Origin: JANPPS01 sp043758105
Lineage (GTDB): Bacteria > Pseudomonadota > Alphaproteobacteria > Acetobacterales > Acetobacteraceae
NCBI GenBank assembly: GCA_043758105.1
Contig: JAYVOF010000186.1
Span: forward strand, 1 to 53,271
DNA: 53,271 nt
Direction: 5' to 3'
Shown piece after piece: positions 14,995-23,401 of this stretch. The first letter of the stretch is position 1, and the number at the start of each line of letters is the position of its first letter. The translations under genes were made by a program, and so were the position numbers. The notes under the pieces are model-generated. The model was given only the letters and a program-made list of their open reading frames with translations, had not been told where the DNA came from and searched no databases.

Positions 14995-17321
14995 TGGGCG
15001 CGTGCGTCGTATGCCGCGTGGAAACGGCGCGGAGCCGCCAGTTGGGGGCGATCCTCACCGCCGCCGGTCATGCGGTGGTGGTGGCGGACGCGCCCGACCG
15101 GGCGTCCGGGATTATAGTTTGGGCGGAGCCGGCGGGGCGGGAGCAGCCGTATCCGGACGCGGTCAATGTCGCCGACCTCGCGTTTTGGCCGGGGGCGCTC
15201 GCGGGCGGGGCGCGCCGGAGGGCGTGGCGCGAGATGCAGATCGAGGCCTGCCGCGGGGCCGATTTGGCGCTCGCCGGGTCGGAAGCGGAGCTGGGGTTTT
15301 GGTCGGGGGAATTCGCCCGGGCCGGTGTGCGGGCGCCGCTCATGGTGTTGCCGGCGGTGGCCGCGGTGCTGCGGGGTGAGGTGACCCGGCTGTCGAGCGT
15401 TATCGTGGTGTTGGAAAATGACGCCACGGACGCGATGCTGGACCGGCTGCAGGCGGCGGCGGCGTGGGTGGCGTCGTGCCAGGGGACGCTGCAGGTCGTG
15501 GTTCCGGTGCAACGCGGGATGTTGGGACTGGCGACGATGCGGCGGGTACGGCGACTCGGCGCGGTGACGATTGTGGATGAGCTGGCCGGGGCGGCCCCGG
15601 GGGTGCTGCTGGATCTGCGGGACGATACGGCGGAGGAGCGGGTGGGGACGCCGCCGTCCGTCGCCGCGGCGCTGGGGGCCGGGTGGCCGGTCCTGTCCAC
15701 GGTGGCGGGCGCGGTGACGCAGCGGATCGAGGCCGGGGGGGCCGGGCTGTTTGCCACCGACGTGGCGGAGGGTCTTACGCACCTGGGCGCGGGCGATTTG
15801 GCCCGGTTGAGCCGGGGGGCGCGCAACGTGGGTGCGGCGGTTCCGGACCGGTTGGGGCCGTGGGTGGTGCGGGCGGTGGAACGCCGGCGGGAGGCGCATG
15901 CGGCGTGGCGGGCCGGAGGACAGGTGCCGCAGCCGCTGGGGCCCGATGCGCATGTGCTGGTAATCTCGGACGAACATGAGAACCTGGCGGATATCCGCAT
16001 CCACCTGCCGTTCGGGGCCATGCATCGCCGGGGGGCGATTGCCGGGTATGCGGTGATGCGGCACGGCAGGCTGGTGTTCAGCACCCGTGCCACGGGCCGG
16101 AACGACCCGGACCCGGCGTTTCATGCCCTATGGGTGCACCGGGGCAGCGACCCGCGGCTGAACCTGCTGCTGCGGGCGTTGGACCGTCCGTTCTGTTATG
16201 ATTTGGACGATAATCTGCTGGCGTCGCCGGAGTATCGGCAGCGATTCGGGCGTGGATCGGAGCAGGCGGTGCTGGGGTTGATCGGGCGGTGTGCCGTGCT
16301 GTCAGCTTCGACCGTGCGGCTGGTGTCGTTACTGCAAGGGGCGAGCGCCGTGCGGTTGGCGGACCGGGCGGTGGTGACGCCGAATCTGGCGGTGGCGCAG
16401 CCGGTGCCGATCCAGGCCGGGATGCCGCGGGCGCTCGTTTGGGTGTCGTCCGACACGCCGGCGCTGACGGGTATGCGGGAGAATGTGGAACGGGCGGTGC
16501 GGGATTTCTGTGCGGCGCATCGGCTAAAGCTGATTTTCATGGGGGCTGCGCCGCCGTCGATGTTGCGGGACGCCGGGATCGCGGTCGAGCATGTCGGGAT
16601 TTTGCCGCATGCGGCATATCTGGAGTATTTGCGTGCGTTGTCGCCGTCCATCCTGGTTTGCCCGCTGGAGGCGGCGGCGGCTTCGTCCACGCAGGATTTC
16701 ATCGATGGTAAGAGCGATGTGAAGATGCTTGACGCGGCGGCAGCGGGACTTGTGGGCGTTTACAGCACTGCGCGGCCTTATACAGACAGCGGGCTGGGTC
16801 CGCATATCCTGTGTGACAACACGCATGCCGGGTGGTTGGACGGGCTGGAGCGGGCGTATCGTGCCTGTGGCCACCCGGGTCCGGCCCCGGTATTCCCACC
16901 GTCGCGCGTCGTGACCGAGGAGGGTTTGGCCCCCTGGGCGGCGGCGCTGTCGCGCGCGCGCCTGGCATCGCCGCTGTATTGGAGTGAGATGGCGTCCACG
17001 CTCGATTATGTGGCGCAACGGCGGTCCCGGTTCTTGCCGGAAGATAATTTCGACGCCGAATACTATCTCGACATGCATGAGGACGTCGGTGCCGCGGTGC
17101 GTGAGGGTCATGTGGCGTCCGCGTATGAGCATTACCGGGTGTCCGGTTATGCGGAACGCCGCGACGCGCGGGCCTATGCCGATTCCACCACCGACACCCA
17201 GGCCTGGTGGGACCATTTGCTGCAGGCGGTGGACCTGCTGGAGCGGGGCACGGCGGCGCGGGGGCCACGGATCGAGGCATTGCAGGATGAGCGGGCGGCG
17301 CGCCGGTCATTGCGGTCATGA
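14994..17321 (+). CDS. large glycosyltransferase-like protein
   Basis: 775 residues. The C-terminal half has the look of a GT4-type glycosyltransferase: CYDLDDNLLASPEY beginning at Y402 (found in enzymes acting on surface polysaccharides), VTPNLAV, VEHVGILPHAAYLEYLRALSPSILVCPLEA, and KSDVKMLDAAAAGLVGVYS, the sugar-nucleotide end. At about 686-722 is the module FDAEYYLDMHEDVGAAVREG...YEHYRVSGYAERR, seen at the ends of many bacterial glycosyltransferases. The N-terminal half (about 1-330) is a second Rossmann-like part of unknown type. It overlaps the methyltransferase gene by 4 bp. Acceptor and donor are unknown. A GTG at 14991 is a possible alternative start. Confidence 0.75.
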   Translation: MGACVVCRVETARSRQLGAILTAAGHAVVVADAPDRASGIIVWAEPAGREQPYPDAVNVADLAFWPGALAGGARRRAWREMQIEACRGADLALAGSEAELGFWSGEFARAGVRAPLMVLPAVAAVLRGEVTRLSSVIVVLENDATDAMLDRLQAAAAWVASCQGTLQVVVPVQRGMLGLATMRRVRRLGAVTIVDELAGAAPGVLLDLRDDTAEERVGTPPSVAAALGAGWPVLSTVAGAVTQRIEAGGAGLFATDVAEGLTHLGAGDLARLSRGARNVGAAVPDRLGPWVVRAVERRREAHAAWRAGGQVPQPLGPDAHVLVISDEHENLADIRIHLPFGAMHRRGAIAGYAVMRHGRLVFSTRATGRNDPDPAFHALWVHRGSDPRLNLLLRALDRPFCYDLDDNLLASPEYRQRFGRGSEQAVLGLIGRCAVLSASTVRLVSLLQGASAVRLADRAVVTPNLAVAQPVPIQAGMPRALVWVSSDTPALTGMRENVERAVRDFCAAHRLKLIFMGAAPPSMLRDAGIAVEHVGILPHAAYLEYLRALSPSILVCPLEAAAASSTQDFIDGKSDVKMLDAAAAGLVGVYSTARPYTDSGLGPHILCDNTHAGWLDGLERAYRACGHPGPAPVFPPSRVVTEEGLAPWAAALSRARLASPLYWSEMASTLDYVAQRRSRFLPEDNFDAEYYLDMHEDVGAAVREGHVASAYEHYRVSGYAERRDARAYADSTTDTQAWWDHLLQAVDLLERGTAARGPRIEALQDERAARRSLRS

Positions 17322-19042
17322 GCGTCACCTGGGTCGTGGGCGAGAGCCTCATGGCCGCGTGCCCGGTGTGCGACGCGCCGGGTCCACATACGGTGACGCT
17401 GCGCAGCGGGGCGCATACTTTACTGCGTTGCGGCGGTTGCACCGGGTGTTTTTACTTGGACCGGGTCCGTCCGGACTATGGTGCCGATCAGCCGTCCGAG
17501 TTGTTCAACCAGGTCTATGTCGAACAAAATGCCGGACTGCATTACATGACCCGGTTTCTGTGGCAATTCGACGATCCCGGCATGAGCAGCATGCTCGATG
17601 TGGGATGTGGGTTCGGATTTTCGGTCGATGTGGCGGATAAGGTGCTGGGCTGGCGCGCGATCGGGATCGATCCATCGCATTACGCGCGGGACGGGCGCGC
17701 CATGCTGGGTGCCGATATACGCCGGGCGTATTTGACGGAGGAGACGGCGCTCGGTGAGCCGTTCGACCTGATCGTCGCGGTCGAGGTGATCGAGCATATC
17801 CCGGATTTGTATCCGTTCCTGGCGCTGTTGCGGCGCTGGATGACCGCGGGGGCGCGGCTGGTCTTCACGACGCCCAATGCCGATGGCCTTTCGCCGGAGG
17901 TCGATGAGGGGATGCTGTTCGCGATGCTTTCGGCGGGAGGGCATCTGGTGCTGTTCAATGCGGCATCGATGGAGCTCATGCTGCGCCGGGCGGGGTTTCA
18001 GCACGTGCGGTGCGAGGCGTCGGGGCCGAACCTTGTGGTGTATGCGTCGGATGTGCCGTTGCGGTTCCGGGCGGATGCGGAAGCGGCGCATTTCGCCGGG
18101 TATACAGCCTATTTGCGACGTTTGCTGGAGACGGCGGAGAGCGGGCATCCGTTGTGGAATGGGGCCGCCGGGCGGTTGATGGCGGTGGAGGCGGAGGGTG
18201 CGCCGGTCGAGACGGTGCTGGCGCTGTTTGCCCGCGTGGCGGAGGCGTGGCGCGCCCGGTTCGGCATCGACATCGCCCGCCGCCGGCTGCCGCCGCCGGT
18301 GCCGGAGGGTGAATTCGGCACCCCGGGCCCGGCGTTGCTGCATCGCATGTGCGTGACGCAGCCGCTCAACCTCGGTGGGGTGTTGTATCAGCGCGCGGTG
18401 CTGGAACGGCGGCTGCCGGGACGGATTCCAGAGGCCGTGCTGGGGTTCGCCCGCGCCGCCTATGCGGTGGCGCAGCAGACGAGCCGGGCGCTCGATGAGT
18501 ATGGGCTGATCGATGGTGATCTGAAGAACACCGTCTGGCGCGCGCGGATGCTGTGCACGGACATGCTGGTCGAGCTGACGCCGGAGCTGGAGGGACCGTT
18601 GCTGGCCGCGCTGGCTGGGCCATCGCCGGGGGGGTTGGCGGGGCGGATCGATCCACCGGCGGCGCTGCTGATTGCACACATTGCGCCGTTCTTCGTGCGG
18701 CATGTGCATGTGAATTCGTATGACGAGGCGCTCCGGTTCGAGCCGTTATTGGCTGATTTGGACGTGACCGTGGGCGCGCTGCAGGGGACGCGGATGGAGT
18801 TGTTCCACACGCTATTTTGCCTGGGTGCGCTGCGGTTGAACGCGCTCGATGCGCCAGAGGGGGCGCTTGCTGCGTTCCAGCGCCTGGCGGCGGTGGCGGA
18901 AGCCGAATTGGCGTCTCCTGCGGCGACGGACCTTGCACACCATTTTGCCGGGGTGGCGCGGGCGCACGTGGCGATCGCGTTGGCGCGGATCGCACCACCG
19001 GCGGCAGCGCCGCGTGTGTCCCGGCGGCGTGCGGCATCATAG
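17318..19042 (+). CDS. zinc-ribbon SAM-dependent methyltransferase
   Basis: 574 residues. An N-terminal zinc ribbon (C15/C18 in CPVC and C38/C41 in CGGC) is followed by a class I methyltransferase domain with motif I MLDVGCGFGFSVDVA at 92-106, then GIDPSHYARDG, FDLIVAVEVIEHIPDLYPFLALLRRWM and LVFTTPNADG. The zinc-ribbon plus methyltransferase layout is common in sugar C- or O-methyltransferases and hypothetical proteins of surface-glycan loci. The C-terminal 300 residues are helical with no family I can name. The start overlaps the upstream glycosyltransferase gene. Role in modifying a surface sugar is inference from context. Confidence 0.8.
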   Translation: MSVTWVVGESLMAACPVCDAPGPHTVTLRSGAHTLLRCGGCTGCFYLDRVRPDYGADQPSELFNQVYVEQNAGLHYMTRFLWQFDDPGMSSMLDVGCGFGFSVDVADKVLGWRAIGIDPSHYARDGRAMLGADIRRAYLTEETALGEPFDLIVAVEVIEHIPDLYPFLALLRRWMTAGARLVFTTPNADGLSPEVDEGMLFAMLSAGGHLVLFNAASMELMLRRAGFQHVRCEASGPNLVVYASDVPLRFRADAEAAHFAGYTAYLRRLLETAESGHPLWNGAAGRLMAVEAEGAPVETVLALFARVAEAWRARFGIDIARRRLPPPVPEGEFGTPGPALLHRMCVTQPLNLGGVLYQRAVLERRLPGRIPEAVLGFARAAYAVAQQTSRALDEYGLIDGDLKNTVWRARMLCTDMLVELTPELEGPLLAALAGPSPGGLAGRIDPPAALLIAHIAPFFVRHVHVNSYDEALRFEPLLADLDVTVGALQGTRMELFHTLFCLGALRLNALDAPEGALAAFQRLAAVAEAELASPAATDLAHHFAGVARAHVAIALARIAPPAAAPRVSRRRAAS

Positions 19043-19053
19043 GAAATTTAGGC

Positions 19054-19716
19054 ATGGTACGTTTGGGCCGGGTCGTCACCGGGCATCCGCGCACGCTGGG
19101 TGCTGCGGTTCTGGGCACAGCAGTGTTCTTTCTGTTACCGCCGGTGGTGACGGCTTCCACGCGGTGGGTGATCGCGTGGGATGTTGGGGCCATCACGTTG
19201 CTGGCGCTGCTGTTCACGCTGTTTGCCGCCGGGCAGGACGAGACGGCGATGGCCGATTATGCCGATAAACAGGACGAGGGGGAGTGGACGCTATTCTGGA
19301 TCACGCTGGCCGGTGCGTCGGCGAGTTTCGTGGCGCTGACGGCCGAGTTGTCGAGCAGCAAGGACCTGCCGCATCTCGAGCGGAACTTGCATGTGGCGTT
19401 GGTGGGCCTGACGCTGCTGGTGTCGTGGTTGTTGACGCATGTGGTATTCGCACTGAGGTATGCGCATGAGTATTATGACCGGGTGACGGGGACAGGGAAT
19501 GTCGCGGGCGGGTTGGAATTCCCGGGGGCCGAGGCCCCGGATTACTGGGATTTCGCCTATTTCGCGTTGGTGGTCGGCATGACGTTCCAGGTGTCGGATG
19601 TGCAGATTACCAGCCGTAAGCTGCGCCGGCTGGCGTTGGTGCACGGATTGCTGTCGTTTCTGTTCAACACGGTCATCGTGGCGTTGACGGTCAACATTGC
19701 CGCTAGTTTGTTGTGA
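19054..19716 (+). CDS. DUF1345 membrane protein
   Basis: 220 residues, about five membrane segments. The family signature is clear at the end: YWDFAYFALVVGMTFQVSDVQITSRKLRRLALVHGLLSFLFNTVIVALTVNIAASLL. Earlier come AAVLGTAVFFLLPPVV, AITLLALLFTLFAAG and LVGLTLLVSWLLTHVVFALRYAHEYY. Function unknown; the family is common in alphaproteobacteria and actinobacteria. It starts 11 bp after the methyltransferase stop and may be read from the same transcript. The ATG at 19054 follows AGGAAATTTAGGC. Confidence 0.9.
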   Translation: MVRLGRVVTGHPRTLGAAVLGTAVFFLLPPVVTASTRWVIAWDVGAITLLALLFTLFAAGQDETAMADYADKQDEGEWTLFWITLAGASASFVALTAELSSSKDLPHLERNLHVALVGLTLLVSWLLTHVVFALRYAHEYYDRVTGTGNVAGGLEFPGAEAPDYWDFAYFALVVGMTFQVSDVQITSRKLRRLALVHGLLSFLFNTVIVALTVNIAASLL

Positions 19717-19737
19717 TCCGAGCGTGCTGGTTGCCCC

Positions 19738-19769
19738 TGAATTGCTTCGCCAAGCGGCCCGCATTGACG
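19738..19769. repeat. dispersed palindromic repeat, copy 4
   Basis: TGAATTGCTTCGCCAAGCGG-CCCGCATTGACGG, the same element with three substitutions. It lies between the convergent stops of the DUF1345 gene (19716) and the small membrane protein gene (19782). Left-flank similarity (GCGTGCTGGTTGCCCC) to the other copies is also present. Confidence 0.8.
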
Positions 19770-19781
19770 GGTGCTGGTTGA

Positions 19782-19985
19782 TTAGGGTGCCAGCACCGCG
19801 TCGCAGTTGATGCGTCCGGCCAGCAGGCAGTCCTCCACGCGGGCGGTTTGGTGCAAGTGGCGCACCAGCACCAATCCGCCGTTGACCAGCAGCAGCATGA
19901 GCGCCAAGCCCGCCAGACTGGATGTCACGCGGTTGGATTCCGTTTGGTCATCTTCGGCAAAGCGACGCTTGCTATAAGGGCGCAT
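19782..19985 (-). CDS. small single-pass membrane protein
   Basis: 67 residues: a basic/acidic N-terminus (MRPYSKRRFAEDDQTESNRV), one membrane helix (TSSLAGLALMLLLVNGGLVLVRHL) and a short outer tail with two cysteines (VEDCLLAGRINCDAVLAP) that could form a disulfide. No family known to me. Codon use is in keeping with neighbours, and the start is divergent from alkA with 48 bp between, which supports a real gene. Longer readings in this frame run across alkA and are not credible. Confidence 0.6.
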   Translation of the reverse strand: MRPYSKRRFAEDDQTESNRVTSSLAGLALMLLLVNGGLVLVRHLHQTARVEDCLLAGRINCDAVLAP

Positions 19986-20033
19986 GACCGAGCCAGAGTA
20001 GCGCAAACCGTTTGTCATTTCTAGGATGCATCC

Positions 20034-20660
20034 ATGGCCGCCCTCCAACACCTCCGCGCCGCCGACCCGGCGTTTGCTGCGCTGATCGAGCGGATCGGGC
20101 CCTGCAATTTCGTCGCCAAGCCGCGGGAGCCGTATGAGGCGCTGGTCCGGGCCATCGCGCACCAGCAGCTGCATGGACGCGCGGCGGAGGCCATTCTGGC
20201 GCGGTTCGTGGCGCTGCATGGGACGGAGTTCCCCGGGCCCGGCCATGTCATGGCGTGGACGGATGAGGCGCTGCGGGCGTGCGGCTTTTCCGGCAGCAAG
20301 GTCGCCGCCATCCGCGACATCTGCGCCCGCACGCTGGACGGCGTGGTGCCGAGTGCGGCGGTGGCGGCGACGCTCGATGATGGGGCGCTGATCGAGCGGT
20401 TGGTGACCATCCGGGGCGTCGGACGCTGGACGGTGGAGATGTTCCTGATCGCGACGCTGGGGCGCCCGGACGTGCTGCCGGTGGATGATTTCGGCGTGCG
20501 GGAGGGGTGGCGGCTGATCCAACGGCACGAGGCGCAGCTGAAGCCGCGGGAGCTGGCGGCGATCGGGGCGGCGTGGAGCCCGCATCGCTCGATGGCGGCG
20601 TGGTATCTGTGGCGGGCGTCGGACGAAGGGAAGAAGGTCAAGCAGCCAGGAACGACCTGA
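20034..20660 (+). CDS. alkA: DNA-3-methyladenine glycosylase II (AlkA-type)
   Basis: 208 residues, the size of the single-domain AlkA/MAG enzymes. The helix-hairpin-helix with its Gly/Pro-rich loop is LVTIRGVGRWTVEMFLIATLGRPDVLPVDDFGVREG; the second Asp of VDDFG is the catalytic residue by family homology. KPREPYEALVRAIAHQQLHGRAAEAI is the usual N-terminal signature. It removes alkylated purines from DNA in base-excision repair. It lacks the AdaA-like regulatory fusion found in some genomes. The 3' end overlaps the convergent hydrolase gene by 23 bp. Confidence 0.92.
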   Translation: MAALQHLRAADPAFAALIERIGPCNFVAKPREPYEALVRAIAHQQLHGRAAEAILARFVALHGTEFPGPGHVMAWTDEALRACGFSGSKVAAIRDICARTLDGVVPSAAVAATLDDGALIERLVTIRGVGRWTVEMFLIATLGRPDVLPVDDFGVREGWRLIQRHEAQLKPRELAAIGAAWSPHRSMAAWYLWRASDEGKKVKQPGTT

Positions 20661-21393
20661 CGGCCATGACGAACGCCTCGGGCGCATCCGCGTGCAGCCA
20701 GTGCCCGGCGTCATGCAACGTCGCGAACCGGATGGCGGGGAATAGAGCGCGGAATAGCGGGCGATGCTCCGGCATGACGTAGTCCGAACGCTCACCGGAC
20801 AACGCCAGCGCGGGGCCCTCGTAGCGGCCATGGCCGTCCCATCCCTCGATATCCGGCAGGCCGGCGGCGATGCCCTCGAGGCCGATCCGCCATTGAGGGG
20901 CGGCGCCAAAACGCAAGTTTTGCAGTAGGAAGCTCCGCATTGCCGGGTCTGGCACCGCTGGTGCCAGCGCGGCGCCGGCGTCCGCCCGGGTCAAGCCCGG
21001 CGGCATCGGTAGAGCCTGCATGGCCTGGATGATGGTGCGGAAATGCGGGGGATAGCGCACCGGGGCGATGTCGGCGATCAGCAGCCGGGTGACCCGGGCC
21101 GGGGCCGCGAGCGCCAGGGCCATCGCGACCTTACCGCCCATGGAGTGGCCCAGCATCGCGGCCGGGCCGAGTCCGCGGGCGTCGAGGGTTTCCAGCACGT
21201 CCTGGGCCTGGGTGGCGTAGGCCATGCCGGGCGCGTGCGGGCTCTGTCCGTGGTTGCGGAGGTCCAGCGCCAGCACGCGGTGATCGTCGGCTAGGCGTCG
21301 TTGGACCGTGCCGAAATTGGATCCAGTGCCGAACAATCCATGTAGGAGCACCAGCGGCGGCCCCTGCCCTAGCTCCGTCGCATGCAGGATCAT
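20638..21393 (-). CDS. alpha/beta hydrolase (YbfF-type esterase)
   Basis: 251 residues. The oxyanion region is VLLHGLFGTGSNF, followed by ALDLRNHGQSPHA; the nucleophile elbow is GHSMGG (serine at about 82), and the catalytic histidine is in LHDAGHWLHADAP near the end. Order and length match YbfF-like acyl-CoA/esterase enzymes of broad specificity. It is coupled to the EamA transporter gene upstream through a 4-bp overlap. Substrate unknown. Confidence 0.88.
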   Translation of the reverse strand: MILHATELGQGPPLVLLHGLFGTGSNFGTVQRRLADDHRVLALDLRNHGQSPHAPGMAYATQAQDVLETLDARGLGPAAMLGHSMGGKVAMALALAAPARVTRLLIADIAPVRYPPHFRTIIQAMQALPMPPGLTRADAGAALAPAVPDPAMRSFLLQNLRFGAAPQWRIGLEGIAAGLPDIEGWDGHGRYEGPALALSGERSDYVMPEHRPLFRALFPAIRFATLHDAGHWLHADAPEAFVMAVRSFLAA

Positions 21394-22253
21394 GACCGGC
21401 GGCCGGTGACGGCGATGCCTGCGCCACCCAGGATGAGACCCGCCCCGGCGATCACGTCCCCGGTGAGCGGCTCACCGAGCCAGAGCGCGGACAGCACTAC
21501 GCCGAGTGCGGGGATCAGCAAGAATCCTACGCCGGACACCACCACCGGCAGGCCCTGCTGCGCGCCCATGACGCACCAGGTGCCGACCGGGCCGGCCACG
21601 AAGCCGATCGCCGCCAGGATCCACAGCGCGGGCGGTGCCCAGTGCCCGGTGGCGTGACTGAGCGCCAGGGGGCTGAGCAGCACGCTGGCCAGCGCGAAGC
21701 CCCAGGGCAGGAGGGCGGAGAGTCCCATCGGCGGCGGCCAGCGGCGGATCAGGACGATGGCCAGCGCCCAGCAGGTCGCGGCACCCAGCAGCATGATGTT
21801 TCCGGCCAGGATATGCGGCGCGGTCCAGTCGATCGCCCAGGGCCCGATCAGGACGAGCACGCCCAGCAGGCCGAGACCGGCCGCCAGCCAGCGCCGCGGC
21901 GGCACCGCCTCATGCAACACCAGCATCGACAGCGGCACGGCGGGGATCAGCGCCGCATTGGCCAGGATCGAGATGCGTCCGGCCGGCACCCATGCCACCG
22001 CCGCATGGGCCAGGGCGAAGTAGCCGGCCAGTTGGAACACGCCCAACGCCAGCAGCGCCGGGGTATCCCGCCAGCCGGGCCAGCGCAGCCGGCCGAGCGC
22101 GCCCAGGACGATGAACGCCGCCAACCCTGAAAACCCGGCCCGACCCAGCGCGAACCAGGTGGACCCGGCACCCTGCAACACCGCATAGCGCGTGAGCGGC
22201 CAGGCGCTGCCCAATAGCAGCACGGCACCGCCCAGTTGGATGAGGGGCGTCAT
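21390..22253 (-). CDS. EamA-family (DMT) transporter
   Basis: 287 residues made almost wholly of ten hydrophobic helices, organised as two five-helix halves. The second half opens around LAGNIMLLGAATCWALAIVLIRRW and ends with the conserved VLSALWLGEPLTGDVIAGAGLILGGAGIAVTGRR. EamA proteins export amino acids or other metabolites. It is flanked by overlaps with the hydrolase and with the ammonia-lyase gene, so the three are one operon; export of a product of the PLP enzyme is possible but unproven. Confidence 0.88.
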   Translation of the reverse strand: MTPLIQLGGAVLLLGSAWPLTRYAVLQGAGSTWFALGRAGFSGLAAFIVLGALGRLRWPGWRDTPALLALGVFQLAGYFALAHAAVAWVPAGRISILANAALIPAVPLSMLVLHEAVPPRRWLAAGLGLLGVLVLIGPWAIDWTAPHILAGNIMLLGAATCWALAIVLIRRWPPPMGLSALLPWGFALASVLLSPLALSHATGHWAPPALWILAAIGFVAGPVGTWCVMGAQQGLPVVVSGVGFLLIPALGVVLSALWLGEPLTGDVIAGAGLILGGAGIAVTGRRS

Positions 22254-23350
22254 TTGTTGAGGCCCTCGCAGCTGAAGAGCAGGACCCGGCTTTCGGGGCC
22301 GATCCCAAGCGCATTCTCTTGCCCCAGCAGCATCAGTGCGCCGAGGCCCGCGGCACCGGATGGGCCGGAGACGATGCCGTGTCCGGCCAGGACGCCCATC
22401 GCTGCCACCGTACTGCTGTCGGGGATGGTGACGAAGGCAGTGGCCGAGCGCTCCAGTTCTTGCCAGGCGAGCAGGCTCGGTGTGCCGCAGGCGAGGCCGG
22501 TCATGAGGGTGTCGTGCGGGCCGGGCACCGTGACGGCGTGTCCGGCGCTGGCGCTGGCGTAGAGACAGGCGGCGTGATCGGGTTCAACGACGATCAGGGC
22601 CGGGGTGATCCCGTGGGCGCGCAATTGGACGGAGACCGCGGCCGCGATGCCGCCGACTCCGGCCTGGATCAGGACATGGGTGGGCGGTGGGCCGGTCCAT
22701 TGCGTCAGCGCCTCGTCCGGCATCAGGCGGTAGCCCTGCATGATGTCGCGGGGGATTTCGGTGTAGCCGGGCCAGGAGGTGTCACTGATGACATGCATGG
22801 CGGTTTCGGCGGCGGCGGCGTGGACGGCGTCGTCATAGCTGCCGGGCACCTCGCGGATTTCGGCACCGAGTGCGGCCATTGCGTCCCGCTGGGCAGGGCT
22901 TACGCCGGGGTGGACGAAGATCACGGCCCGGCCGCCGAAGCGTCGTGCGCCCCAGGCGACGCTCTGGCCGTGATTGCCGGCGGTGGCGCAGGTGACGGTG
23001 ATGCTTTGCGTGGCGTCGCGGTAGCGCCCGGCCTCCAGCTCGTCGGCGGTGGCGCCGGCGATCACGCCCTGGCGCGCGAGTTCGGCCGCGATGACGCCCA
23101 GCACGGCGTAGGCACCACCCAGCGCCTTCACGCTGCCGAGGCCGAAGCGCGTGGCCTCGTCCTTCACGCGGAGGGTGGCGATGCCGAGTTTGGCGGCCAG
23201 CGCCGGCAGGTCATGGAGCGGCGTGGGGGCATAGCCGGGCCAGGCGGTTATTTCTGCCCGGGCGCGCCGGTAGCCGCCGGCCGGCAGCACCACGAGCCCC
23301 GGCGTGCCCGGTCTTGGGTTGGCGAGGATGCGTGGCGGAGCGTCGGTCAT
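22250..23350 (-). CDS. PLP-dependent diaminopropionate ammonia-lyase-like enzyme
   Basis: 366 residues, fold type II. PLP lysine in RFGLGSVKALGGAYAV, the phosphate/Asn loop CATAGNHGQSVAWGARRFGGRAVIFVH, DTSWPGYTEIPRDIMQGY (typical of diaminopropionate ammonia-lyase) and THVLIQAGVGGIAAAV. These match the YgeX family, which turns 2,3-diaminopropionate into pyruvate and ammonia. It is a little shorter than E. coli YgeX. The ATG at 23350 is used; the longer reading to 23626 has low-complexity arginine-rich content and lies across the divergent gene. Threonine dehydratase activity is the main alternative. Confidence 0.85.
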   Translation of the reverse strand: MTDAPPRILANPRPGTPGLVVLPAGGYRRARAEITAWPGYAPTPLHDLPALAAKLGIATLRVKDEATRFGLGSVKALGGAYAVLGVIAAELARQGVIAGATADELEAGRYRDATQSITVTCATAGNHGQSVAWGARRFGGRAVIFVHPGVSPAQRDAMAALGAEIREVPGSYDDAVHAAAAETAMHVISDTSWPGYTEIPRDIMQGYRLMPDEALTQWTGPPPTHVLIQAGVGGIAAAVSVQLRAHGITPALIVVEPDHAACLYASASAGHAVTVPGPHDTLMTGLACGTPSLLAWQELERSATAFVTIPDSSTVAAMGVLAGHGIVSGPSGAAGLGALMLLGQENALGIGPESRVLLFSCEGLNK

Positions 23351-23401
23351 GCGCCTATGATCGCGCGCCCGGACGGGAACGGATAGGGGTGGGGGTGGCA
23401 G

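Noticed and set aside
14856..16124. 422-codon minus-strand frame rich in R/P/H
   Set aside because: Composition typical of a high-GC shadow frame; it overlaps the glycosyltransferase-like gene that has real motifs.
17420..18709. 429-codon minus-strand frame
   Set aside because: Arg/Gln/His-rich shadow of the zinc-ribbon methyltransferase gene; no motifs.
19782..20909. 375-codon minus-strand protein across alkA
   Set aside because: Only the last 67 codons have protein-like composition with a membrane helix; the rest is the antisense of AlkA.
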